From contig CALCBD010000009.1 of NCBI GenBank assembly GCA_937897985.1, positions 62,001-126,000 on the forward strand: 64,000 nucleotides of DNA. The letters run 5' to 3'. This DNA comes from an uncultured Paludibacter sp. Its GTDB lineage: Bacteria; Bacteroidota; Bacteroidia; Bacteroidales; Paludibacteraceae. The notes beneath the pieces were generated by a model. That model made no database searches and had not been told where the DNA came from. It saw nothing but the letters and a program-made list of their open reading frames with translations. The translations under genes and the position numbers were made by a program. Each line of letters starts with the position of its first letter. The first letter of the stretch is position 1. This document shows, one piece after another, positions 18,448-28,077 of this stretch.

Positions 18448-19650
18448 ATGAAACTGAATCCCGAAACTCAGCGTTCACTTTTTCCCGAGGAAAGTTTACT
18501 GAGAGAACTGGCACGCCAGCCCCGTTTATCAATCGGCATACCGAAAGAAAATGCTCTGGTGGAAACCCGATTGGCACTGACACCCGAAGGTGTATCCATT
18601 GTAACTGAGGAAGGGCATATAGTTTATGTAGAGAGAGGAGCCGGTGAGCCCATGTCCTATTCCGACCTTCAATACAGCGAAGCCGGTGCATTTCTTGTCG
18701 ACTCGGCGGCAGAAGCATACGGAGCTGATATAGTACTGAAAATTGCGCCTCCCACCACCGGCGAGCTCGAATTGATGAACGACAGATCGTCGGTTTTTTC
18801 AATGCTTCAACTCAGCAATCTTTCGCCCGAGAGCATAGCTTTGATGATGAGTAAAAAAATGAATGCCATCGCTTATGAGCTGATCAAAGATGAACAAAAA
18901 GCATTTCCGGTAGTCAGCTCGGTTTCGGAAATCGAAGGTAGTACAGCAATTGCAGTTGCAGCCGAGCTTATGAGCAACGAGAGAGGAGGTAAAGGCTTAT
19001 TGCTGGGTGGTGTCGCCGGCATTTCGCCCACCGAAGTACTGATACTGGGCGCCGGAATAACCGGCACCGTAGCCGCCCGAACTGCCCTTGCGCTGGGGGC
19101 ACAGGTCAAGATTTTTGACCACGACATTACAAAACTCAGAAAAATTCAGCACTACCTTGGTCAACAGGTATTTACATCGGTAATTCATCCTGCCGTTTTA
19201 TTCAAAGCACTTGCTTCGGCCGACGCAGTCATTGGGAACCTTCGCTACATCAACGGTTCGGAGCGCTTTATGATTTCGGAAGAATTAGTAAAAACCATGA
19301 AATCCGGGGCAGTTATTATCGACCTGAGCGTTGATCAGGGAGGATGTTTTGAAACCTCAAGATGCCGGACACTTAAAAATCCTGTTTACGAAAAATACGG
19401 CGTCATTCACTACTGTGTGCCTAATATTTCTGCACGGGTAGCACGAACAACCTCTATGGCACTGAGCAACATCTTCGCTCCTATCATGTTGAAAATCGGA
19501 CATTCGGGCAGCGTAAAAATGGCAATTGCCGAAAGTTCGGGTTTCAGAAACGGGGCTTATGTTTATGGCGGAATTATGGTCAACAGGCTTATCGGCAACT
19601 ATTACAACATTGCTTCCAACGATATAGGCCTGCTTTTGGCAGGTTATTAA
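18448..19650 (+). CDS. alanine dehydrogenase / transhydrogenase-alpha-like protein
   Basis: The 400-residue protein belongs to the AlaDH/PNT family, whose members reversibly deaminate alanine to pyruvate with NAD. An extension of about 28 residues precedes the family start (LSIGIPKENALVETRLALTP, with the substrate-binding Arg). The substrate Lys lies in DIVLKIAPP. The Rossmann motif is LILGAGITGTVAARTALALGA near residue 195-215, and IDLSVDQGGCFETS carries the conserved Asp. The family segment that usually reads LHLA, holding the catalytic His, here reads LQLSN, so that His appears replaced by Gln. The substrate or activity may therefore differ from classical alanine dehydrogenase. It has its own promoter and is followed 25 bp later by the S1/P1 nuclease gene. 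Confidence 0.82.
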   Translation: MKLNPETQRSLFPEESLLRELARQPRLSIGIPKENALVETRLALTPEGVSIVTEEGHIVYVERGAGEPMSYSDLQYSEAGAFLVDSAAEAYGADIVLKIAPPTTGELELMNDRSSVFSMLQLSNLSPESIALMMSKKMNAIAYELIKDEQKAFPVVSSVSEIEGSTAIAVAAELMSNERGGKGLLLGGVAGISPTEVLILGAGITGTVAARTALALGAQVKIFDHDITKLRKIQHYLGQQVFTSVIHPAVLFKALASADAVIGNLRYINGSERFMISEELVKTMKSGAVIIDLSVDQGGCFETSRCRTLKNPVYEKYGVIHYCVPNISARVARTTSMALSNIFAPIMLKIGHSGSVKMAIAESSGFRNGAYVYGGIMVNRLIGNYYNIASNDIGLLLAGY

Positions 19651-19675
19651 TAATTTAAAAATCAATTATTTACTT

Positions 19676-20452
19676 ATGTTTTTCAAAAGAAAATTTTTCA
19701 CTACATTTTTTATATCAATTGCTCTTTTTTCGTCGGCATACGACGCTGTTGGTCACCGGATTATTGCTGATATTGCGTATAAAAACCTGACTGCAAAAGC
19801 CCGTAAACAATGTGATCTGGCACTTGGTACAAAAGGAATAATTTATCAGGCTTCGTGGGCCGATGAGGTAAGAAGTGATAAAAAATATGATTATAGTTAC
19901 CAATGGCATTATCAGAATTTAAAAGACAGCCTGACACAAAATGACTTAATTTCACTGTATCAACACCCAAAAAATGAAGGTGACCACTTATTTTACGCCA
20001 TCCAACTCATGACCGAAAGGCTGAAAAAAGACCATTCGGATGCTGAGGCACTTAAATTTCTTGTTCATTTTACCGGCGATTTACACCAGCCCATGCATTT
20101 GGGACGACTACAGGACCTTGGAGGCAACAAAGTGGAAATTAACTGGTTTGGCAAAAAGACAAATATACACGCCGTTTGGGATGGACAAATAACAGAAAGT
20201 AAAAATATGTCGTACACCGAATTCAGCCAATACCTACAGGATAAATTTGAACCCCGGAAAAAGGAATTTAAGCAATTCACAGTGTATCAATCGATTGAGG
20301 CAGCTTACAAAATCCGTAATGAAATCTATGCTTACGACAAATCGGACACCAATAATTATCATTACCTGTACATTTTTTCAAACGAACTGGATGAGATGCT
20401 CTACAGGGGAGGAATACAGCTGGCCAATATTCTGAACGATATTTATAAATAA
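19676..20452 (+). CDS. secreted S1/P1-type zinc nuclease
   Basis: The 258-residue protein has a signal peptide (about 1-22). S1/P1 nucleases are tri-zinc enzymes that cut single-stranded DNA/RNA and remove 3' phosphates outside the cytoplasm. Zinc ligands are visible: GHRIIADIAY (first His), ASWADEVR (Asp), YHLFYAIQ-like GDHLFYAIQL (His), HFTGDLHQPMHLG (His/Asp cluster, near 120-132) and HAVWDGQI (His/Asp near 165). The mature N-terminal residue of the family is normally Trp (WDAVGH form). Here the sequence is AYDAVGH, with Tyr at that place. That residue binds zinc through its backbone, so activity may be kept. It probably supplies nucleotides or phosphate from environmental nucleic acid. 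Confidence 0.9.
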   Translation: MFFKRKFFTTFFISIALFSSAYDAVGHRIIADIAYKNLTAKARKQCDLALGTKGIIYQASWADEVRSDKKYDYSYQWHYQNLKDSLTQNDLISLYQHPKNEGDHLFYAIQLMTERLKKDHSDAEALKFLVHFTGDLHQPMHLGRLQDLGGNKVEINWFGKKTNIHAVWDGQITESKNMSYTEFSQYLQDKFEPRKKEFKQFTVYQSIEAAYKIRNEIYAYDKSDTNNYHYLYIFSNELDEMLYRGGIQLANILNDIYK

Positions 20453-20514
20453 GTATACCGGATGCCATGCTGCTTTGAATTTATTCACGGCATGCATGGT
20501 GCCGTTATTTCAGT

Positions 20515-21576
20515 TTAACTGATGGTCATTTCGCCGCAAATACTGATACTGAGCAAATGTTTCACTTCGTCCAATGAATTGTATTCACCAAGCAGGTACA
20601 TTAATTTGGCTACAATAGCCTCGGTAGTACAGTCGTATCCGCTTATTAATCCTGCATTTAAAAGATTCAGACTTGTTTCGTATCTTCCCATTTCAACTGT
20701 ACCGGTACTGCACTGGCTTTTATTGACAATGATGATGCCTTTTTCGATTGCAACTTTCAGTTCCTCGAAAAACCAGTTACGTCGCGGTGCATTACCGGCA
20801 CCAAAACTCTCGAGCACAACAGCCTTCAAACCGGGGATATTTAAAATGGAATGTACTATGGTTTGAGTTATACCCGGAAACAACTTTAACACCACAATGT
20901 TACGGTCAACTTTAGTCCTGACTCTCAGACGCGTATCCACGTCGGGATAATGAATGTACGATCTGAAATATTTGATATGAACTCCGGCTTTTGCCAGGGG
21001 TGGATAGTTATACGAATTAAATGCATTGAAGTGTTCGGCATTTTTCTTGGTGGTTCGGTTGCCACGAAACAAGGTATCTTCGAAAAATATACAAACTTCA
21101 GGTACGATAGCCCTTCCGTTTTCTTTAGCAGCAGCTATTTCAATTGCTGTAATCAGGTTCTCCTTTGCGTCGGAACGCATCATACCAATGGGTAGCTGAG
21201 CACCTGTCAGAATTACCGGTTTTGATAAATTTTCGAGCATAAAACTCAGCGCCGAAGCTGTATGTGCCATAGTATCAGTGCCGTGCAAAACCACAAAACC
21301 ATCAAATTCATCGTAATGTTCTTCGATGGTAAGCGCTATCTTTTCCCATGTATCGGGCTGCACATCCGACGAATCGATAAGGGGCAAAAAAGGGATACTT
21401 TTTATATTAATTCCGGTTTGTTTAAGTTCGGGCATTGCTTCCTTCAGGCGGGTAAAATCAATTGGCCTTAAAGCACCGGTTGCAGGATCCTCCGACATAC
21501 TAATCGTTCCTCCTGTAAAAAGTAATAATACTGCACTTTCTTTCTCCACGACTTTTAAATAAAAATTTCCGGACAA
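20515..21576 (-). CDS. ansA: type I L-asparaginase
   Basis: The protein has up to 353 residues and hydrolyses asparagine to aspartate and ammonia in the cytoplasm; no signal peptide is present. The first catalytic Thr lies in FTGGTISM near residue 22. The Ser/Asp substrate site is DSSDVQPDTW near 70, the second Thr-Asp-Lys group is HGTDTMAHTASALSFM near 98, and VLTGAQLPIG follows. The C-terminal domain has GAGNAPR and STGTVEMGRYETSL. Start choice is uncertain: a TATCTTTG promoter-like box (21581-21574) overlaps the ATG at 21576, and a GTG at 21549 would still leave the whole catalytic domain. It is convergent to the nuclease gene. Confidence 0.94.
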   Translation of the reverse strand: MSGNFYLKVVEKESAVLLLFTGGTISMSEDPATGALRPIDFTRLKEAMPELKQTGINIKSIPFLPLIDSSDVQPDTWEKIALTIEEHYDEFDGFVVLHGTDTMAHTASALSFMLENLSKPVILTGAQLPIGMMRSDAKENLITAIEIAAAKENGRAIVPEVCIFFEDTLFRGNRTTKKNAEHFNAFNSYNYPPLAKAGVHIKYFRSYIHYPDVDTRLRVRTKVDRNIVVLKLFPGITQTIVHSILNIPGLKAVVLESFGAGNAPRRNWFFEELKVAIEKGIIIVNKSQCSTGTVEMGRYETSLNLLNAGLISGYDCTTEAIVAKLMYLLGEYNSLDEVKHLLSISICGEMTIS

Positions 21577-21741
21577 AGATAGTATAAAAACTGATTAAAT
21601 ACGGATGTTTTTGACATTTTGTTTTTATTTTCGTCAATTCAGACACAAAACCTAACAGAATGTTTTATAATAGGCGTATTTACAATACAGAAACAATTAT
21701 TTTAACTTAAATTGAATCATAAATTTCACCGGCGATCCGAC

Positions 21742-24700
21742 TTAATTATTTACTTCAGTCACTTTGGCCAAATTTACATAACACAGAAAGCCACTGACAC
21801 TATATCCCATTTGCGAAATTAAATTCATATACTTTTTTACCTGCTGACGATGACCGGCAGTTTCGGCATCACCAAACTTATAATCAACCACAACAGCATT
21901 TTTACCGCTAATGACCACCCTGTCGGGACGGTAAATATTTCCTGATTCAGTCAGAATGCCGGATTCGTTTAAAATTTCTTTATCGTCGGTAAACCAATCA
22001 TTAACGAACGGGAGTTTCCAGAAATCCTCCATCCGTTCGTTCACTGTTCGTGCTTCTTCTTCAGAGATCCGTCCGGCACGAACCATTTGTCTGACGGCAT
22101 TATCCTGATCCGATTTTACTCTGATCCTGCACAACAGATCGTGCATAACAATCCCGTAACCCAATCTGCTGTCGTAAAGATGCTGATTGGCAAGTGTAAA
22201 ATCAAGCTGGTTGTGCTTTATTTTCAGGCGATTGGTTGAACTAACCGAAAAATATCCTGTATTTTTTTCAGTTATGTTTTTCGCACCTATTTCTTTGTGA
22301 TGATTTTCATATTTCCCTCCAACAACAAGCTGTTGAGCATCGTCGTCGAAATTGCCAGAGAAAAATTTATCGTTCGGATTTGTGGAAATAAAATAGAGCA
22401 AATCTGATAACTTTTTGATTTTTTCGACACTTTCAGGAATTTCCGTTGGTTGCGGAGCAAAGCAATACAATTCATGTTCGGCTCTCGTAAAAGCAACATA
22501 AGCGACATTGAGATGATCGGTATATTGTTGCATAAGTTCTTCAAAATAATCTTTTGCAAAAATGGATTTGGCCATGCCCGGTGAGTAATCGACAGGCAAA
22601 AGCGGGATTTCATTGAAAGGTTCAACTCCGGGAACACACCAAAGTATATTTCTCAGATTTTGTGAATTTTCGTCCAGTTCCCAGTCGCACAACGGAATTA
22701 TAACTACTTTAAATTCGAGACCTTTCGATTTATGAACTGTCATAATCCTGAATGCTTCAGAATTATCAGGAGTTGAAACCGATTTTTTACAACCTGATTT
22801 ATCCCACCACCTCAGGAATCCGTACAAATCTCCTGTTTTAGTAGTAGTGAAGTTGAGTACAACATCCTGAAAAGCCTGAATATAAATTGCTTCATTGTAC
22901 CAGTTTCCCACACCGAACAAAGAAATGATCTGCTCCACCATTTCGTACAAAGAATTGTTTTGAATTGATTTAACAGTCCGGTTTTGCTCTTCGTTAAAAA
23001 GCGCTGAGAACACATTATCATTGTCCGGAACTGAAAAGCATTTATTTAATGCTTCATTTTCCGACAAGCCCAGGCATGCCCTTGCGTACCCGAAATTTAC
23101 AATTGTTTTTTGAATATTATCTGCCGGGTTAACCATCAAACGCAGCATTCCCAGCACAAAACGCACTGACGAAGCTTCATTTAACAACAAACCTTCATTC
23201 CCCATTATATCATAACTATAGTTTGGTTTAGCTTTTTCCGACGCTTTATAAAATAAAAGTGACTGAATAACTTTTTTAGCATCTGTATTGCGTCTCACAA
23301 GAATACACACCTCATCAGGCCGATAATTTCTATCCTGTAGCTCTTCAAGCAAAGCCGGCAATCTGTTTAAACTTTCAGTTTGCCAGCCATCCTCATTTTC
23401 TTTCTGATTTAAAAAATTAATATTGACATATCCGTTACCGGCATCCGCAGGCAATTGTTGTTCAGTATGCGCATAAGCATGTGTAATCCTGTGTGTAAGA
23501 GGCTCCAGCTCACTGTAAACATTAAGCACAGGCAATAACCCGGTGTTTAATTTTTCCTGCAATAATTCCGATGCTTTTACAAAAAACGAATTATTAAATC
23601 CGACGATATTTTTATCACTTCGCCAATTGGTTTCCAACTGTTTAACATCAATCTGTCCCGGTTTAAAATCGTTGAAAATTTGTTCATCCAATAATCTCCA
23701 GTCAGAATTACGCCAGCGATATATGCTTTGCTTTACGTCACCTACCACAAGATTTAGTTTACCCGAAGCCATACTGTTCGAAATCAGAGGAAAAAAATTC
23801 CTCCATTGCAAAGCTGAGGTATCCTGAAACTCATCAATCATAAAATGATCGGTATTTATTCCGGTTTTTTCGTAAATAAAAGGAGTCTCACTATTATCAA
23901 TTATTGTATTCAACAACTTATTGGAGTCAGAAATCAGCATTGAATTTTGTTCATCGGTGAGTTTTTTGATTTGCATTGCCAGATCGGACAAAATACCAAG
24001 TGTATTCAGGTTCTTCAGAATCAGGTTTGACGAATTGTAAAAAATAATATTGTTCGTAATGTACTGAATCAACGAAATCAGTTTTGCCTGAAGTCCTTCG
24101 GAATAAGCCTTTCGGATCGCTTCAACTGTATCGCGCGGGGTCGATTTTGCATAACAATTGTCTACATCACCCGCCATATTCACGAAAGTATCCTTTAATT
24201 CAAAATTCGCCTTTGTAAATTTGACTAAGGTTTTCATTGCTGATTTGGTACCACCTTTAAAACTTTCGGGAGTTAAATTATTGGAATCCAGAATTTTCAA
24301 TGCATCCAGAGCACCTGATTTCACTTCATTTTCGAAATCCGTCCGGACTTTACGGAGCTTATTTCCGTAATTTTTCAAAAAATCATGATTATGAAGTTTA
24401 CGGTTGGTATCTTCGGCTTTATCCTGATAACTCTCCCTGAAAATCTCTTTGCCCAAATCCTCGATATTTTTGCGCGGATTCCAGTTTTCCGATTTTTCAA
24501 TTCTGTCTTCGGCAAACTGGGTCAGCCAGTTGAGCAATTGACTGTTTTCTTCTTTTGACAAATCGAGAAAAAGATTGTCGACAGATTGCTGAAGAGTACT
24601 ATCAGTATCGAGTTCAAGGTTATATCCGCCATGCACTCCTATTTCGCGTGCAAAGGAGCGGATAATCTGCTGAAAAAACCGATCAATTGTACTTATCGAA

Positions 24701-25005
24701 AAGGATGAATAATCGTGAAGCAGAGCGGATAATATTTTACGGGCACGTGAATTAATCTCTTCTGCATCAGCATTTTGTGTGAGCATCAAATCAGCTCTGT
24801 AATCTGATTCATGACCCTGCGACAATAAATACAACTCATTCAGAATACGGGTCTTCATCTCAGCGGTAGCCTTGTTGGTAAAGGTAACCGCTAAAATACG
24901 CCGGTACATCCGTTCATTCTTTGAGTCGAACAACAGCTGAATATACTCCTTAGCCAGTTGGTACGTTTTGCCCGAACCGGCAGAAGCACGATAAATTTTA
25001 ATCAT
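21742..25005 (-). CDS. AddA/RecB-like UvrD-family helicase-nuclease
   Basis: The 1087-residue protein is a superfamily 1A helicase fused to a RecB-type nuclease, for double-strand break end processing. Walker A is ASAGSGKT at residues 7-14. TFTNKATAEMK (motif Ia), DEFQDTSA (motif II, near 390), GDVKQSIYRWR (motif III), TVHKSKGLEF (motif V) and YVAFTRAEHELYCF (motif VI) follow. The last 170 residues carry GYGIVMHDLLCRI, YRPDRVVISGKNAVVVDYKFG, the PD-(D/E)XK nuclease core, and a QVKKYMNLI helix. An AddB-like partner, which would be expected beside it, is not in the window. It starts 6 bp after the surface-protein gene upstream, so they are co-transcribed. Confidence 0.92.
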   Translation of the reverse strand: MIKIYRASAGSGKTYQLAKEYIQLLFDSKNERMYRRILAVTFTNKATAEMKTRILNELYLLSQGHESDYRADLMLTQNADAEEINSRARKILSALLHDYSSFSISTIDRFFQQIIRSFAREIGVHGGYNLELDTDSTLQQSVDNLFLDLSKEENSQLLNWLTQFAEDRIEKSENWNPRKNIEDLGKEIFRESYQDKAEDTNRKLHNHDFLKNYGNKLRKVRTDFENEVKSGALDALKILDSNNLTPESFKGGTKSAMKTLVKFTKANFELKDTFVNMAGDVDNCYAKSTPRDTVEAIRKAYSEGLQAKLISLIQYITNNIIFYNSSNLILKNLNTLGILSDLAMQIKKLTDEQNSMLISDSNKLLNTIIDNSETPFIYEKTGINTDHFMIDEFQDTSALQWRNFFPLISNSMASGKLNLVVGDVKQSIYRWRNSDWRLLDEQIFNDFKPGQIDVKQLETNWRSDKNIVGFNNSFFVKASELLQEKLNTGLLPVLNVYSELEPLTHRITHAYAHTEQQLPADAGNGYVNINFLNQKENEDGWQTESLNRLPALLEELQDRNYRPDEVCILVRRNTDAKKVIQSLLFYKASEKAKPNYSYDIMGNEGLLLNEASSVRFVLGMLRLMVNPADNIQKTIVNFGYARACLGLSENEALNKCFSVPDNDNVFSALFNEEQNRTVKSIQNNSLYEMVEQIISLFGVGNWYNEAIYIQAFQDVVLNFTTTKTGDLYGFLRWWDKSGCKKSVSTPDNSEAFRIMTVHKSKGLEFKVVIIPLCDWELDENSQNLRNILWCVPGVEPFNEIPLLPVDYSPGMAKSIFAKDYFEELMQQYTDHLNVAYVAFTRAEHELYCFAPQPTEIPESVEKIKKLSDLLYFISTNPNDKFFSGNFDDDAQQLVVGGKYENHHKEIGAKNITEKNTGYFSVSSTNRLKIKHNQLDFTLANQHLYDSRLGYGIVMHDLLCRIRVKSDQDNAVRQMVRAGRISEEEARTVNERMEDFWKLPFVNDWFTDDKEILNESGILTESGNIYRPDRVVISGKNAVVVDYKFGDAETAGHRQQVKKYMNLISQMGYSVSGFLCYVNLAKVTEVNN

Positions 25006-25011
25006 GAATTT

Positions 25012-26295
25012 TTACTTCTGAAGCTGTTTTTTAATTTTTTTGATGGCAATTTCGATTGATTTTTCGGGTTCTATGACATTAAATTCGCCCCAGAATCCGG
25101 GATCGGCAAATCCGGTTGCAGCATCACTGACAATAATGGATGGTTTCAGCCTGTCTTTGCCACGTGCCGGCTTTTCTGTTCCGGCTTTCTCCCAGTCAGT
25201 CACAGCCATTTCTATTGTGGAATAATAAGTGGTATTAAACAGCTTTCTCTTCCAGTTGATCCGAAGTCCGAGTTCAATTCGTCCGTAATTATAATACCAT
25301 TTCCCGTCTTTTTCGGTATAGTCCACTCTATAATTAGTTTCAACCGGATACACATTGGCATTAAGCGGCTTATGAATTATAAACAACCGGCCCGATGCCT
25401 CTCTGTCTTCAATATTTAATTTAAAAACTGCACTTTTTAAGGCCATGGTTTGAGCGTCAATAAAAAGTTTTCCGAAGTAAAGAGGCTCTCTATTCTTTAC
25501 ACTTTGCTCGAAATCAACCACATACATCAACCTGTTATCCAAACGCGTGGATTTTTCGAACCTGAAATCATAGTTCTTCATCATATCATCAGTAAAAATG
25601 AGTGTGGGGTTTTTCATTATATCAAGATACAATGTGTTGAAAGGGCCACCCATTAATTTAAAGATAAGTGTATCCACTTTTGAATAATCCGTTTTTTTCC
25701 TTGCTTTATACATTTTAACAACATCCGACTTATAGGAGTCATAGGATTGTTTGTAAATATCAACAACTGCCTCTGAAAGAGAGGCATACGTTCTGTTTTT
25801 CTTAATGGTTTCTCTGTAAAAAGCTGTCATCTGATTTTCATCAGTCGGATAATTCTGAGTTTTTTTCTCAATCATTGCTTCAACAAGCGATTTTGCATCC
25901 TTCGAAATCACGCTGATTTCGGGTAATTCCACCGAAACCGGTTCCATGTCAATTCGAATTTTATTATCGCTGAGTTCGGAAAGTGGAACAACACGGTTTT
26001 TGTAACCAATATACCGTACCGAAATTTTTGCATTTTTCATCGAAGAAGATACCTTTATTGAAAATTCTCCTTCGGTATTCGAGACTGTCGATATATTTGT
26101 ACCTATCAAAACTACATTTGTAAATGGCAAAGGATTTCCCGTCACTTTATCAATAACAACTCCTTTAAATTCATCAAACGTTTCATACGACTCCGGAGTA
26201 AGAGCGAAGATTTGTACTCCGACACCAAACAAAAGAAACAGCAGCATGATATGGCTTAACTGTAACTTTATTTTAAGAGAACCAAGAATTTTCAT
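25012..26295 (-). CDS. exported protein with carboxypeptidase-like regulatory domain
   Basis: The start is set at 26295 (MKILGSLKIKLQLSHIMLLF), giving about 427 residues with a signal peptide; an ATG at 26328 is possible. After the signal comes a CarboxypepD_reg-like Ig domain (about 45-130: GVVIDKVTGNPLPFTNVVLI, VRYIGYKNR) of the type that precedes TonB receptors, but no plug or barrel follows. The rest is a beta-rich domain found in Bacteroidota surface proteins (AFYRETIKKNRTYASLSEAV, LFIDAQTMALKSAVFKL, YYNYGRIELGLRINWKRKLF). It is probably periplasmic or attached to the outer membrane. Its role is unknown. The AddA-like gene begins 6 bp after its stop; this pairing looks like shared transcription rather than shared function. 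Confidence 0.75.
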   Translation of the reverse strand: MKILGSLKIKLQLSHIMLLFLLFGVGVQIFALTPESYETFDEFKGVVIDKVTGNPLPFTNVVLIGTNISTVSNTEGEFSIKVSSSMKNAKISVRYIGYKNRVVPLSELSDNKIRIDMEPVSVELPEISVISKDAKSLVEAMIEKKTQNYPTDENQMTAFYRETIKKNRTYASLSEAVVDIYKQSYDSYKSDVVKMYKARKKTDYSKVDTLIFKLMGGPFNTLYLDIMKNPTLIFTDDMMKNYDFRFEKSTRLDNRLMYVVDFEQSVKNREPLYFGKLFIDAQTMALKSAVFKLNIEDREASGRLFIIHKPLNANVYPVETNYRVDYTEKDGKWYYNYGRIELGLRINWKRKLFNTTYYSTIEMAVTDWEKAGTEKPARGKDRLKPSIIVSDAATGFADPGFWGEFNVIEPEKSIEIAIKKIKKQLQK

Positions 26296-26414
26296 AAAAA
26301 TAAATTTAAGAGTGTAGCACATTAACAATCAATACTTTTATCAGACTAAGCGAATGTAAAATTAGTTGTTTTTCAGCAAAATGTACTGAAATTCAAAGAA
26401 AAATATTCAAATTC

Positions 26415-27470
26415 TTATCCTATAACGAATTTAGCGGATATTCGTTTTGTTCCGGTATATAATTTTATAATATAAATGCCTTTTCCGAGTGCCGAAACAT
26501 CAATCATCTGGTCGCCGGCAATTGTATCAGAATGCAACATCAACACGCCGGTAACAGAGTAAATATAGTAAGCAGCCGACTGAGGTTTACTCACTTTAAC
26601 GAAAAGCGTATTGTTTTCCCTGTTATAATTCAGATAAAAGTTATTTTCAATATCGGGTACCGATTCATCACCCTCCCATTTTTCATTGACATATTTCCCC
26701 CACACGTATTCGGACAAAGCAGGAAAATCAATATAAGGATTTCTGTTTCCCTGTAGTTTATAAACTTCATTATTTCTGACTATTTCCTTTTCACTCACAG
26801 GGTCATTTCTGCTCCACTCGAGCAGCAAATTGATAGCATAGGGTCTGAAAACCGGATAAGTACTGCCATTCAGAAGCATACTCGTCGTGCCTGTGCTCCT
26901 CCAGTTATTGGCATATTCTTCATAACAGGTTACAATATACATATAATCGCGGGCAAAATCGCCCTTGTATTCGTTAGCCGGTTCAAAAACTTCACCTGTA
27001 TAGCCCGGATAGGAATTTGTTCCGACTTTTACCACTCCGTTTGTAAAAGAAGGAGTTCCGGTAACCACACCAAGAGGAAAATTCGACTTGGCCATATTGG
27101 CGGTAGCATCCGAAGGGTAAAGATTATGTAAATCCGAATAGGCAACTGTGGTTTCAGGGCTCGAACTCCACCAGCTTTTCGGCAAACTGTGCTCCCTGTT
27201 CATTCCCGTCCAGTAAGTTCTTTTATAGTTTGAATACATATCCCAAATATAACCTTCCGGATTCCAGTCGGTTTTGAGAAATGAAGTGCTTGAGCTGTAA
27301 TACTCCAGTACAGTGTGTGGCCTGATAATCTGATATAAAGCAGTTTTAAGTGCTGCCCCTTTTTTCCCTGTGGCATTATTGTAATATCCTGCAGGAATCT
27401 GTGCGTGTAATACGCAAATTGAAAGAAGTAATAGAAAAATTACCCTGATTTTTCGAACTGAATACATCAA
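26415..27470 (-). CDS. secreted endonuclease I with T9SS sorting domain
   Basis: The 351-residue protein has a signal peptide (about 1-23, LHAQ). The Endonuclease_1 (EndA/NucM, His-Me finger) domain covers about residues 30-260: GYIWDMYSNY, the catalytic NREHSLPKSWW near 93-103, SDLHNLYPSD near 113, ANMAKSNFPLG, and RDYMYIVTCYE. The last about 75 residues are a type A T9SS sorting domain (YYIYSVTGVLML, GKGIYIIKLYTG, AKFVIG). It would be exported to degrade DNA outside the cell, a second secreted nuclease next to the S1/P1 enzyme. It has a good promoter at 27500-27528. Neighbouring gene order suggests it is transcribed alone. Confidence 0.92.
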   Translation of the reverse strand: MMYSVRKIRVIFLLLLSICVLHAQIPAGYYNNATGKKGAALKTALYQIIRPHTVLEYYSSSTSFLKTDWNPEGYIWDMYSNYKRTYWTGMNREHSLPKSWWSSSPETTVAYSDLHNLYPSDATANMAKSNFPLGVVTGTPSFTNGVVKVGTNSYPGYTGEVFEPANEYKGDFARDYMYIVTCYEEYANNWRSTGTTSMLLNGSTYPVFRPYAINLLLEWSRNDPVSEKEIVRNNEVYKLQGNRNPYIDFPALSEYVWGKYVNEKWEGDESVPDIENNFYLNYNRENNTLFVKVSKPQSAAYYIYSVTGVLMLHSDTIAGDQMIDVSALGKGIYIIKLYTGTKRISAKFVIG

Positions 27471-27499
27471 AACATTAATAATTGAATCAATAAAGATTA

Positions 27500-27528
27500 C
27501 AAAAATATATATTTCTGCCGAACTTCAA
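27500..27528 (-). promoter_or_regulatory. promoter of endonuclease I gene
   Basis: On the minus strand TTG (27528-27526), 18-base spacer, TATTTTTG (27507-27500), 30 bases before the ATG at 27470. Confidence 0.65.
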
Positions 27529-27651
27529 TCGATAAACCTGTATAGTTTAAAATTAAATAGCATGGTGAATTTAATTTTAAACTATAATTGTTCACTACAG
27601 AACTGATTCTTTTTCAAACTTTGTAAAAAAATAACAACCGGGAATAATTGT

Positions 27652-27706
27652 TTAAAATCCATATTCGGCATTCAGCAAATGAATTTTATCTTTTCGGAAC
27701 TGATAA
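27652..27706. repeat. 55-bp direct repeat, distal copy (att-like, araR 3' end)
   Basis: This segment matches 28702-28756 at 54 of 55 bases, offset exactly 1050 bp and in the same orientation. The other copy is the 3' end of araR (YQFRKDKIHLLNAEYGF and stop). Upstream of this copy the same frame reads SKSTSVLHKIFYQFRKD before a stop, weakly like the AraR tail, so it is a decayed gene end. The rest of the 607-base gap 27471-28077 holds only the endonuclease promoter and a TATCTTTG box at 27962-27969. Confidence 0.85.
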
Positions 27707-28077
27707 AAAATTTTATGCAAAACAGAAGTCGATTTACTTTATTCCGGTGTTCACTTCGGGCTTAACCGGTTCTTTTCTCATATATATCCGGGTTACGGTC
27801 CTTTTTTATTTTCCGCATTTTCAATGTAATTAAATACTTAAACACATTTCATAAAGTCATAAGTTACCGTGAAAAATTAAAGTTGAAGATTGAATAAGTA
27901 AAACAGTAACATCAAATAGAAAAATGTTGTATTCTGAAATATGCGTTTTATAAATAAAATCTATCTTTGCAATACATTGGAGATATTTTACTTCAATGAG
28001 TTACAAAACCGGATATAACAAATTTATTTCCGTAATTTTAATCTGATTGCCTAATAAAAACACATAACAACAGCACT

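Noticed and set aside
20453..20514. Inverted repeat ATGCCATGC/GCATGCATGG between convergent genes as a terminator
   Set aside because: The stem is uneven and no T run follows on either strand.
27648..27833. 61-codon plus-strand ORF in the endonuclease I-ORF6N gap
   Set aside because: Begins inside the repeat copied from the minus-strand araR end; the reading is antisense to a gene remnant and shows no protein-like pattern.
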